Source of the DNA: JAVBLQ01 sp031553435
Lineage (GTDB): Bacteria; Bacteroidota; Bacteroidia; Bacteroidales; Azobacteroidaceae
Assembly (NCBI GenBank): GCA_031553435.1
Contig: JAVBLQ010000030.1
Location: 10,386 to 74,385 of the forward strand
DNA: 64,000 bases
Direction of reading: 5' to 3'
The stretch's first letter is position 1; every line of letters starts with the position of its first letter. Both the position numbers and the translations under genes were made by a program. The notes below the pieces were generated by a model, which saw nothing but the letters and a program-made list of their open reading frames with translations, made no database searches and was not told where the DNA came from. This document shows, in pieces, positions 35,367 through 43,248 of this stretch.

Positions 35367-36488
35367 ATGGGCTTTGATATAACAAAACGTGATGCACAAG
35401 CAACAGAAATAACACCGGTAACAGTCGAACAATTTGATTTTGACGCATATGCCGATTATGAGAAAAAATTATTGGCAGGTACATCTGACTTTTGGAAAAA
35501 AGAAAGCGGCGTAGCGGTTTATCGTCGGGTACGTGCTGCTGAAGTTTTTAGCGACGGATGCAAGGACATGAAACGTTCGCTTGAACTCCAATTGGGTTGT
35601 CTGCAAAAAAGTATGGAATTTAAAGCTGATATTCCCAATTTTCTGGAGCCTTGGTATGGAATCGGTGCCTGTGCAGCTGCTTACGGAGCAGAATATGTTT
35701 GGAATAAAGGACAAGCTCCAGCCATTCATCCGATGTTTACGACAACAAAAGAAGCGTTGCAATACACACCCAAATCCATTACCGAAACATCTATCGGCAC
35801 ATATACTTTAGAAATGATCGATTATTTCCTGAATCAAACCAAAGGCAAATTGCCGATGAGTTTTTCAGATGCACAATCTCCGTTGAATGCTTCGACCATG
35901 ATTGTCAATAATGCCAATATTTTCATGGATATGCTGATTGATCCGGATACCGTAAAACAATTTTTCGACATATTGGCAGAACTTACAATTGATTTTGTAA
36001 ATATTCAGAAAAAAATGATCGGAGATTGTTTGGCTAATCCCGGTCACGGATTCGCATCTGCCCGCAATTTCCAGGGTTATGGACAAAGCGATGATAATGT
36101 AGTGATGCTGTCGAATGAACAATACATAGATTGTGCTTTGCCTTCTTTTGAGAAGATCGGACAACAATTCGGAGGCCCGGTATTTCACTCCTGTGGCAAT
36201 TGGTCGGATAAGATCCCTGCTGTGAAAGCCATTAAAGGGTTGAAAATGATAGACGGGGCTTTTTCTCCGGAAACTGATCCGGATCCGAATCCTGCCGGTT
36301 CTTTTGTCGATAATTTTTCCGGTTCGGGAATTATTGTGAATGTCCGTATTGTAGGAAATCCTCAGGTGATTGAAAAAACTGTCAGGGAACTTTGGAAGCC
36401 TGATATGAAACTTATTGTGGTTACTTATTGTGAAACGCCGGAAGAACAACAAGTGGCGTATGATATGATTCATGAAATTTGTAAATAA
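35367..36488 (+). CDS. UROD/MtaA-superfamily protein, putative zinc methyltransferase (first)
   Basis: A 373-residue protein with the uroporphyrinogen decarboxylase/methylcobamide methyltransferase fold. In the C-terminal half the H-x-C...C zinc pattern of MtaA/CmuA-type methyltransferases is present: H274-S-C276-G and C355 in TYCET. Genuine HemE motifs (N-terminal PVWxMRQAGR) are missing, so heme synthesis is unlikely. It lies in an operon with an ExuT-like transporter and a second family member. A role in demethylating or methyl-transferring from an imported anion is an inference; no corrinoid protein is adjacent. Confidence 0.75.
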   Translation: MGFDITKRDAQATEITPVTVEQFDFDAYADYEKKLLAGTSDFWKKESGVAVYRRVRAAEVFSDGCKDMKRSLELQLGCLQKSMEFKADIPNFLEPWYGIGACAAAYGAEYVWNKGQAPAIHPMFTTTKEALQYTPKSITETSIGTYTLEMIDYFLNQTKGKLPMSFSDAQSPLNASTMIVNNANIFMDMLIDPDTVKQFFDILAELTIDFVNIQKKMIGDCLANPGHGFASARNFQGYGQSDDNVVMLSNEQYIDCALPSFEKIGQQFGGPVFHSCGNWSDKIPAVKAIKGLKMIDGAFSPETDPDPNPAGSFVDNFSGSGIIVNVRIVGNPQVIEKTVRELWKPDMKLIVVTYCETPEEQQVAYDMIHEICK

Positions 36489-36494
36489 AAAAAT

Positions 36495-37547
36495 ATGCTG
36501 AAAAATAATCCATTACCAGTAGAAATAATATTCCATCCATCCTGGTGGTACAAACATGCCAGAATTACTTTTGATGAAGATTTTTTCTATCATCCGCTTA
36601 AGCGTGTAGAATCAGAAAAAAGGATGGAAAAGGAATTGTATGACCGTTTCGGTGAATTTGGACTTGGCGAGGATCATAACAAAAATCAACCTCTAATCGG
36701 AGCCGTACACAATGCAGCCGGATACATTATTTCCGAGATACTTGGTTGTGAAATCCGATATAAAGATGATCAGGCTCCGCAAGTTATTTGTGCAAATAAA
36801 GAAGATTTCAATGTAGACATTGAAGGAGCAATGAATACAACTCCCATCAAAAAACTTAATAACCTGATTGATGAATTAAAGTCCCGTTATGGTTACGTTT
36901 GTGGAGATATTAATTGGGGAGGAGTCCTGAATGTCGCCCTTGATCTGAGAGGCGAAGCCATGTTGATGGACATGATGTTGAATGGAGAAAAAACCAGAAA
37001 ATATTTTGAAAATATAGCTTCTGTCATCGAAAAATTCGTCACATTTATCTATTCTCATACAGGAACTTCTTCTATTTCAGTCAATCGGATTCTCAAGCAT
37101 TTGAAACCGGAAATATTTCTCCACTCCGAGTGTACTCATACCATGATTTCCGAAGATTTGTATGAAGAATTTTTACTCCCGGTTGATTTGAAATGGAGTC
37201 AATCACTTCGTCCTTTCGGAATTCATTATTGTGGCTCGGACCCTCATCGCTATGCAGATAGTTTTGCTAAAATTCCTAACCTTACCTTTCTGGATCTCGG
37301 TTGGGGAGGTGATGTAAAACTGTTGAGAGAAAAACTACCCAATACATTCTTTTCCATTCGCTTAGATCCAGTAACAATAAACAATACTCCGGATAATCAA
37401 TTAGAAAATATCATTCGTAAACTGGTCGCTGATTCCGGAGATCCGATGCTTACCGGGGTTTGTTGTATTAATATGGATGGAAATACAGACGATTCTAAAA
37501 TCAGAACAATATATCAAACAGTAACATCTATCAGAAAAGAAATATAA
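36495..37547 (+). CDS. UROD/MtaA-superfamily protein, putative zinc methyltransferase (second)
   Basis: A 350-residue second member of the superfamily, only distantly similar to its neighbour. The zinc pattern is H244-Y-C246-G with C323-C324 in GVCCIN. The segment GDINWGGVLNVALDLRGEAMLMDM matches the family's mid-region, and HYCGSDPHRYADSF the metal site. It starts 6 nt after the previous gene. Two different partners suggest a heteromeric enzyme or two steps. HemE is excluded for the same reason as for its neighbour. Confidence 0.72.
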   Translation: MLKNNPLPVEIIFHPSWWYKHARITFDEDFFYHPLKRVESEKRMEKELYDRFGEFGLGEDHNKNQPLIGAVHNAAGYIISEILGCEIRYKDDQAPQVICANKEDFNVDIEGAMNTTPIKKLNNLIDELKSRYGYVCGDINWGGVLNVALDLRGEAMLMDMMLNGEKTRKYFENIASVIEKFVTFIYSHTGTSSISVNRILKHLKPEIFLHSECTHTMISEDLYEEFLLPVDLKWSQSLRPFGIHYCGSDPHRYADSFAKIPNLTFLDLGWGGDVKLLREKLPNTFFSIRLDPVTINNTPDNQLENIIRKLVADSGDPMLTGVCCINMDGNTDDSKIRTIYQTVTSIRKEI

Positions 37548-37570
37548 TGCTGTGGTATTGAAAGATTTTA

Positions 37571-37578
37571 TATATTTG
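37571..37578 (+). promoter_or_regulatory. -7 box for the AI-2E family permease gene
   Basis: TATATTTG fits TAnnTTTG and overlaps a possible GTG start at 37578, leaving the ATG at 37629 as the likely start. It also separates this gene from the preceding operon. Confidence 0.5.
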
Positions 37579-37628
37579 TGAAATCTTTATATGAAGTTTT
37601 ATGTTTTAAAAACATAAATTTGAAAAAT

Positions 37629-38651
37629 ATGACCGGGAAACAACTCGATAAAGGGATCAAACAAGTCGGATTTGTCGTTTTGCTGGTAGCTCTTTTTATA
37701 ATGATGGCTTACCAGCTTCAATACTTTATGAGTTCATTGTTGGGAGCTTTCACCTTATATATGCTGCTCCGGACTCCATATCGTGGTTTGTTGAATAGAG
37801 GATGGAATAAATTTGTGGCAACCAGTGTTCTTTTGCTATTGGCCATATTGGCTGTATTTGTGGTTGGCGGACTTTTTATAGGAACTATTTATTCTGAAGT
37901 GAAAAACTTCAATCCTCAATTGATTATTTCAAATCTTACTGATATACATGATGTTGTCCTGGAAAAGACAGGATACAACATCTTCTCTTCAGATGTTACG
38001 ACTCAGCTTGTCGGAACGATTACACAATTACTTCCCAATATTTTCAGTGTCACCGGAAGCATTGTTACGAACGCCATGATGATGGTATTCATCTTATTTT
38101 TCATGTTGCACCAAAGTCGTGAAATGGAAAATATTATTGAAAAAACACTTCCTCTGACCGCTAATAGTACATCCATGCTGAAAAAAGAAACCAAAAATAT
38201 GGTTGTCAGTAATGCAATCGGAATACCGGTAATCATGATCGGACAAGGTGTTATTGCCGGAGTCGGTTATTGGATATTAGGGATAAAAGATCCTTTTATC
38301 TGGGGGACGCTCACCGGTTTATTAGGACTTATTCCTGTGATCGGAACAGCAGGAATCTGGTTGCCATTAAGTATCAACTTGTTTATCAGCAATCATATAT
38401 GGCAAGGTGTTGTGTTGATTTTGTACGGAATAACGATTATTGCCAGTGTAGATAATCTGATCCGGATGGTTTTCCTGAAGAAATATGCGGATGTTCACCC
38501 TTTGGTCACCATATTCGGAATTATTCTGGGAATGAATCTTTTTGGTTTTTGGGGAATTATTTTCGGCCCCTTACTCATTTCCGGTTTTGTAGTGTTAGTG
38601 AAAATTTACAGAAATGAATTCTTAAAAGAACATGTTTCAATTGACAATTGA
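37629..38651 (+). CDS. AI-2E/PerM family transporter-like membrane protein
   Basis: A 340-residue polytopic membrane protein of the PerM/YdiK (AI-2E transporter) family. Hydrophobic segments lie near the start (VGFVVLLVALFIMMAYQLQYF), then a soluble stretch, then a C-terminal cluster with the family-typical segments GLLGLIPVIGTAGIWLP and VHPLVTIFGIILGMNLFGFWG. Function in this family is varied (AI-2 export, Na/H antiport). The ATG at 37629 is used because the GTG at 37578 overlaps a -7 box. Its last codons and stop lie in a word repeat. Confidence 0.85.
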   Translation: MTGKQLDKGIKQVGFVVLLVALFIMMAYQLQYFMSSLLGAFTLYMLLRTPYRGLLNRGWNKFVATSVLLLLAILAVFVVGGLFIGTIYSEVKNFNPQLIISNLTDIHDVVLEKTGYNIFSSDVTTQLVGTITQLLPNIFSVTGSIVTNAMMMVFILFFMLHQSREMENIIEKTLPLTANSTSMLKKETKNMVVSNAIGIPVIMIGQGVIAGVGYWILGIKDPFIWGTLTGLLGLIPVIGTAGIWLPLSINLFISNHIWQGVVLILYGITIIASVDNLIRMVFLKKYADVHPLVTIFGIILGMNLFGFWGIIFGPLLISGFVVLVKIYRNEFLKEHVSIDN

Positions 38652-38704
38652 CAGCTGGCAATGGAAAATGGAAAAAATTAATATATTCTTAGTTGTCAAT
38701 TCTC
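38638..38704 (+). repeat. Word-repeat hairpin (AATTGACA class)
   Basis: A tandem CAATTGACAATTGACAGC (38639-38656) contains the last codons (Ile-Asp-Asn) and the TGA stop of the permease gene. The opposite arm AGTTGTCAATT (38691-38701) complements one copy with a single G-U. The following YhcH-family gene starts 19 bp later. Confidence 0.55.
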
Positions 38705-38723
38705 TATTATTAAAAATTATATT

Positions 38724-39170
38724 ATGATTATTGATTCATTAAAAAATTCGGCTCGTTATGAGCAATTAAATCCTTATTTCAAACAGGCTTTTGAATTCAT
38801 AAAATCTAAAAACCTGCTTGAATTTGAAGAAGGAAAAACAGAGTTGGCAGGCGATGACCTGAAAGTAATGGTTAATGTTTCCAAACTTAAAGAAACTGCA
38901 AACGCCAAGTTGGAAATACATAATAAATTCATTGATATTCAATTGCCTATATCTTGTCCGGAAACATTCGGGTGGAAAGACCGGGCAATCTGTAAAGATG
39001 TGACTTCTCCCTACAACCAAGAAAAAGATATCGAATTTTATGGCGATGAATCTACCACTTATATCACAGCTCAACCCGGAGAATTTGTAATATTCTTTCC
39101 GGAAGATGCACACGCTCCTTGTATTGGAGAAGGGGAAGTGAAGAAAATGATTGTAAAAGTTAAAAACTGA
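38724..39170 (+). CDS. YhcH/YjgK/YiaL (DUF386) family protein
   Basis: A 148-residue single-domain cupin-like protein of the YhcH/YjgK/YiaL family. Visible family segments are the NAKLEIHNKFIDIQLPISCPETFGW strand pair (about 53-78), DIEFYGDES and FVIFFPEDAHAPCIGEGEVKKMIVKV with the conserved His. Relatives occur in sialic acid and other sugar gene clusters and may act as sugar isomerases or anomerases. Here it stands between a permease and glgB, without a specific sugar cluster. Confidence 0.88.
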   Translation: MIIDSLKNSARYEQLNPYFKQAFEFIKSKNLLEFEEGKTELAGDDLKVMVNVSKLKETANAKLEIHNKFIDIQLPISCPETFGWKDRAICKDVTSPYNQEKDIEFYGDESTTYITAQPGEFVIFFPEDAHAPCIGEGEVKKMIVKVKN

Positions 39171-39180
39171 GGATAATAAA

Positions 39181-39250
39181 AATAAACACAAAGACACGAA
39201 TAAATTGTGTGTTAATATTTTTACATTTTCGTGTCTTTGTGCCTTTGTGT
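39181..39250 (+). repeat. Word-repeat hairpin (CACAAAGACACGAA class)
   Basis: CACAAAGACACGAA at 39187-39200 pairs perfectly with TTCGTGTCTTTGTG at 39228-39241, and an extra copy of the CTTTGTG word follows (to 39250). A half copy of the same word is at 22733-22752. It lies between the YhcH-family gene and glgB. Confidence 0.7.
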
Positions 39251-39271
39251 TTTAAATAAAATATTTTTTCC

Positions 39272-41296
39272 ATGAAAAATCTGCAATTAATTCAGAACGA
39301 TCCTTGGTTGGATCCTTATAAAGAGGCCATTACAGGAAGGTACAACAATGTTGTTCGTAAAGAAAAGGAATTAACAGGACACAATCAGCAGAGTTTGAAT
39401 GATTTTGCGTCTGGTTATCTTTATTTCGGATTGCATCGGACGAATGAAGGGTGGATTTTCAGGGAATGGGCGCCCAATGCCACAGCCATTTATCTGATTG
39501 GAACATTTAATGATTGGAAAGAATCCGATGATTATAAACTCAATCGCATCAATAATGATGTTTGGGAGATCAAATTAGATCAACAAAGACTGAATCATGG
39601 AGATTTATATAAATTAAGTGTGCATTGGAACGAAGGTCGTGGCGAAAGGATTCCCGCCTGGACACGCAGGGTTGTACAAGACGAGCAAACCCATATTTTC
39701 AGCGCTCAGGTTTGGCAACCGGAACCCCCCTATCTATTTAAAATACAAAAATTCAAACCATCAACATCTCCTTTATTGATTTATGAATGCCATATCGGAA
39801 TGGCGGCAGAAGAAGAAAAAGTGGGAACCTATAATGAGTTTCGAGAAAAAATACTGCCGCGTATTGTGGCCGATGGATACAATGCCATACAAATCATGGC
39901 TATACAGGAACATCCCTATTATGGCTCTTTTGGTTATCATGTTTCCAGTTTTTTTGCGGCTTCGTCCAGATTCGGTACTCCCGAAGAACTCAAGCAGTTG
40001 ATCGATACGGCACACGAAATGGGAATTGCCGTGATCATGGATATTGTACATTCACATGCTGTAAAAAATGAGGTGGAAGGTCTCGGAAGATTCGATGGTT
40101 CATACGATCAATATTTTCATGGAGACAGCAGAAGAGAACATCCGGCATGGGATTCTCTCTGTTTTAATTATGGAAAAAATGAAGTGCTTCATTTCTTACT
40201 TTCCAATTGCAAATTTTGGTTGGAAGAATATAAATTCGATGGATTCCGTTTCGATGGAGTAACATCTATGCTCTATTACAGCCATGGATTGGGAGAAGCA
40301 TTTACCAACTACTCCGATTATTACAACGGACATCAGGATGATGATGCGATTTGCTATTTAACTTTGGCCAATCAATTGATTCATCAGGTAAATCCATATG
40401 CTATCACGATTGCAGAAGAGGTTAGCGGAATGCCCGGCCTTGCAGCAAAAATAGAAGACGGCGGCTATGGATTCGATTACCGGATGGCCATGAATATCCC
40501 TGATTACTGGATCAAAACACTGAAAGAAAAGAAAGACGAAGATTGGCATCCGACTTCCATCTGGTGGGAGTTGACAAACAGGCGCGCCGATGAAAAAACG
40601 ATCAGTTATGCTGAAAGTCACGACCAGGCTTTGGTAGGAGATAAAACATTGATATTCTGGTTGATTGATGCAGATATGTATTGGCATATGCATAAAGATG
40701 ATCAATCATTCACCGTGAGCAGAGGTATTGCTCTCCACAAAATGATTCGTTTAGTCACTGCAAGTACCATCAATGGAGGTTATCTTAACTTTATGGGCAA
40801 TGAATTCGGACATCCCGAATGGATCGATTTTCCCCGTCAGGATAATGGATGGTCGTATAAATATGCCCGTCGCCAATGGAACTTGGTTGACAATCAGACG
40901 TTGAAATATCATTATCTCGGTGATTTTGATAAGGCTATGATACATTTGATTAAAGATGAAAAAGATTTCCAATCGACACCAATTATTAAACTCTGGGATA
41001 ATAATGGAGATCAGGTCCTGGCTTATCAACGCAAAGATTTGATTTTCGTATTCAATTTTAATCCGTCGAAATCGTTTACGGATTATGGATTTTTGACAAA
41101 ACCGGGAAAATATAAAGTTATCTTGAATACAGATTCACTTTTATTCGGTGGTTTTGGTTCGATCGACGAAAATATAATTCACACAACACATTTCGACCCT
41201 TTGTATAAAAAGGAAAAGAAAGAGTGGTTGAAGCTTTATTTGCCGGCACGGACGGCGATAGTTCTGAGGAGTGACGAAATGGATATGACAGAGTGA
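39272..41296 (+). CDS. glgB: 1,4-alpha-glucan branching enzyme (GH13_8)
   Basis: A 674-residue glycogen branching enzyme of the eukaryote-like GH13 subfamily 8, with a CBM48 domain (WIFREWAPNATAIYLIGTFN at about 61-80) before the catalytic barrel. Seen are DIVHSHAVKN (about 257-266), the nucleophile Asp328 in GFRFDGVTSM, the acid/base Glu382 in TIAEEVSG, and YAESHDQAL with His449-Asp450. It makes alpha-1,6 branches in storage glucan. No other glg gene is adjacent. The 3' end (ATGACAGAGTGA) runs into a word hairpin. Confidence 0.95.
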   Translation: MKNLQLIQNDPWLDPYKEAITGRYNNVVRKEKELTGHNQQSLNDFASGYLYFGLHRTNEGWIFREWAPNATAIYLIGTFNDWKESDDYKLNRINNDVWEIKLDQQRLNHGDLYKLSVHWNEGRGERIPAWTRRVVQDEQTHIFSAQVWQPEPPYLFKIQKFKPSTSPLLIYECHIGMAAEEEKVGTYNEFREKILPRIVADGYNAIQIMAIQEHPYYGSFGYHVSSFFAASSRFGTPEELKQLIDTAHEMGIAVIMDIVHSHAVKNEVEGLGRFDGSYDQYFHGDSRREHPAWDSLCFNYGKNEVLHFLLSNCKFWLEEYKFDGFRFDGVTSMLYYSHGLGEAFTNYSDYYNGHQDDDAICYLTLANQLIHQVNPYAITIAEEVSGMPGLAAKIEDGGYGFDYRMAMNIPDYWIKTLKEKKDEDWHPTSIWWELTNRRADEKTISYAESHDQALVGDKTLIFWLIDADMYWHMHKDDQSFTVSRGIALHKMIRLVTASTINGGYLNFMGNEFGHPEWIDFPRQDNGWSYKYARRQWNLVDNQTLKYHYLGDFDKAMIHLIKDEKDFQSTPIIKLWDNNGDQVLAYQRKDLIFVFNFNPSKSFTDYGFLTKPGKYKVILNTDSLLFGGFGSIDENIIHTTHFDPLYKKEKKEWLKLYLPARTAIVLRSDEMDMTE

Positions 41297-41346
41297 CGAA
41301 AAGTGACGAGGTGACAATGAGAAAGCATTATGTCACCTCGTCACTT
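41290..41346. repeat. Word-repeat hairpin between glgB and recQ (GTGACGAGGTGAC class)
   Basis: AAGTGACGAGGTGACA (41301-41316) and TGTCACCTCGTCACTT (41331-41346) form a perfect 16-bp stem with a 14-nt loop. Outer GTGACGA words precede it. The left side touches the glgB stop, and the right arm contains the recQ stop codon (41341-41343). Between convergent genes it may act as a bidirectional terminator, although T-tracts are short. Same word as at 8661-8734. Confidence 0.75.
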
Positions 41347-43236
41347 CTTCCTTACCCTATTTTTATACAAATAAACTTCCTGATTATCTGATAATAAACG
41401 TATCGATTCAATTGTAATTTCTTCGGGATAGGGAATTTGTTTAACCAAATCTTTGATGTCGAGTTCTGAATCTTCAATCAGGTCAAAGACCTTTTCTTTT
41501 ATTTCATTAAAGATTTGCTTGTTCAATTTACTTTTTTTAGCCAGGCAAACATCACATTGTCCACAATTTCCGGAAGTTTTTTCTCCGAAATATTCCAATA
41601 AAAAACGACTGCGGCACACATCATTACGGCTTCCGTAATCTGTGACATAATGGATTCTGTCTGACAATCTTTTTTTTCTTTCTTCGTAAACTATCGGATA
41701 AATGTTCAGATGCTTTTTGTCGATCCGGTTTTGAGCGTAAATAATAAAAGGAGTTTTCCTTTCCGGAATATAATGGATAATTCTCTGGGCGGATAATGTC
41801 TTGAGTGTTTCATACACAGTGTGCGTGTTTGTATTGGTTCTTGTAGCCAATGTATCTTCCCGGATATAAGCATAATCGGCGAATACACCGGTATATGAAC
41901 GTAAAATCATCCGGATAATTTCATCCGTTAATTGATTGGGTGATGATAATTTATAAAGTTCGTCCCTTTCTACCAGAAATATCAATCTGGAACGGTTGTT
42001 GACTTCTTCGGTATATTCGATAAAACCGGCCAGTTCAAGTATTTTAAGAGCATTGTGCGCTTGGGTAAAATTATATTTGAATGTGGTGCAAAATGCTTCC
42101 AGGTTGAAATCATAAACGTTCTGAAAACCGGAATTAATGGCAACTTGCAGAAAATAAGCAAGTTTTTCATATACATCTTTGATAAAATCTTTGTCTGGAA
42201 ATTCGTCGCTGATGCGTTTGAGTAGTTTGGCTTTGTCGGAACCGGAATAAAGGGCTACTGCATAAGATTTTTGTTCGTCTCTTCCACCTCTTCCGGCTTC
42301 CTGGTAATATTCTTCAATGGAACTGGGCATATCGAAATGAATAACGACTCTGACATCCGGTTTGTCGATACCCATTCCAAAAGCATTTGTACAAACCATT
42401 ACACGGCATTCGCCTGATTGCCATGCGTTTTGCTTTTTTATTTTTTCTTCAGGATTGAGTCCTGCATGAAAATAATCTGCCTGGATGCCTTGGATAAGTA
42501 GTTCGTTGGCCAATTCTTTGGTTCGTTTCCTGTTTCTTACATAAACAAGTGCTGATCCGGGAACCCTGTTCAGGATATGAACCATTTCATATACTTTGTC
42601 TTCGGTTTGCCGGACAATGTAAGCCAGATTTTTTCTTTCAAAACTTTTTTGAAAAACATTTTTTTCCCGGAAATGAAGTTTTTCCTGTATATCATCGATT
42701 ACTTCCGGAGTTGCAGTGGCTGTAAGAGCTAATACCGGCACTTGAGGAAGTAAATCCCGTATTTCGGCAATTCTCAGGTATGACGGACGAAAATCATAAC
42801 CCCATTGCGAGATACAATGCGATTCATCGACCACAAGGAAAGAGATTTTCATATAGGGAAGTTTCGCCTGAAACAATTCAGTCCAAAGCCTTTCCGGAGA
42901 AACATAAAGGAATTTGTAATTACCGAAAATACAGTTTTCAATGGTAACATTGATTTCTTCACGAGACATTCCCGAATAAATGGCTGATGCTTTGATCCCC
43001 CGTTTTTTCAGATTATCGACCTGATCTTTCATCAGGGCTATCAACGGGGTTATTACCAGGCAAATACCATCGGTATGCAGGGCCGGAACCTGAAAAGTAA
43101 TGGACTTACCCCCTCCTGTGGGCATGAGCCCAAGTGTATCTTTACCACTTCCAATGGAATGGATGATTTCTTCCTGAAGAGGACGAAAATTGTCGTATCC
43201 CCAATATTCTTTTAATATATCGTGAAAAACGCTCAT
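41341..43236 (-). CDS. recQ: ATP-dependent DNA helicase RecQ-like
   Basis: A 631-residue superfamily 2 helicase. Walker A PTGGGKS has Lys44; motif II is D137-E-S-H140 in VVDESHCISQWGYDFRP; motif VI is EYYQEAGRGGRD. A RecQ-C-terminal zinc/winged-helix region follows with CRSRFLLEYFGE and CGQCDVC. No HRDC domain is evident at the C-terminus. It unwinds DNA 3'-5' in recombinational repair. recJ lies 12 nt upstream on the same strand, so the exonuclease and helicase of the RecFOR pathway are one operon here. Confidence 0.94.
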   Translation of the reverse strand: MSVFHDILKEYWGYDNFRPLQEEIIHSIGSGKDTLGLMPTGGGKSITFQVPALHTDGICLVITPLIALMKDQVDNLKKRGIKASAIYSGMSREEINVTIENCIFGNYKFLYVSPERLWTELFQAKLPYMKISFLVVDESHCISQWGYDFRPSYLRIAEIRDLLPQVPVLALTATATPEVIDDIQEKLHFREKNVFQKSFERKNLAYIVRQTEDKVYEMVHILNRVPGSALVYVRNRKRTKELANELLIQGIQADYFHAGLNPEEKIKKQNAWQSGECRVMVCTNAFGMGIDKPDVRVVIHFDMPSSIEEYYQEAGRGGRDEQKSYAVALYSGSDKAKLLKRISDEFPDKDFIKDVYEKLAYFLQVAINSGFQNVYDFNLEAFCTTFKYNFTQAHNALKILELAGFIEYTEEVNNRSRLIFLVERDELYKLSSPNQLTDEIIRMILRSYTGVFADYAYIREDTLATRTNTNTHTVYETLKTLSAQRIIHYIPERKTPFIIYAQNRIDKKHLNIYPIVYEERKKRLSDRIHYVTDYGSRNDVCRSRFLLEYFGEKTSGNCGQCDVCLAKKSKLNKQIFNEIKEKVFDLIEDSELDIKDLVKQIPYPEEITIESIRLLSDNQEVYLYKNRVRKK

Positions 43237-43248
43237 AAAGTTTTGGTT

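Noticed and set aside
35367..37547. Heme biosynthesis (HemE) for the two UROD-like genes
   Set aside because: The HemE N-terminal substrate motif is missing, an H-x-C...C zinc pattern is present, and the context is a transporter operon.
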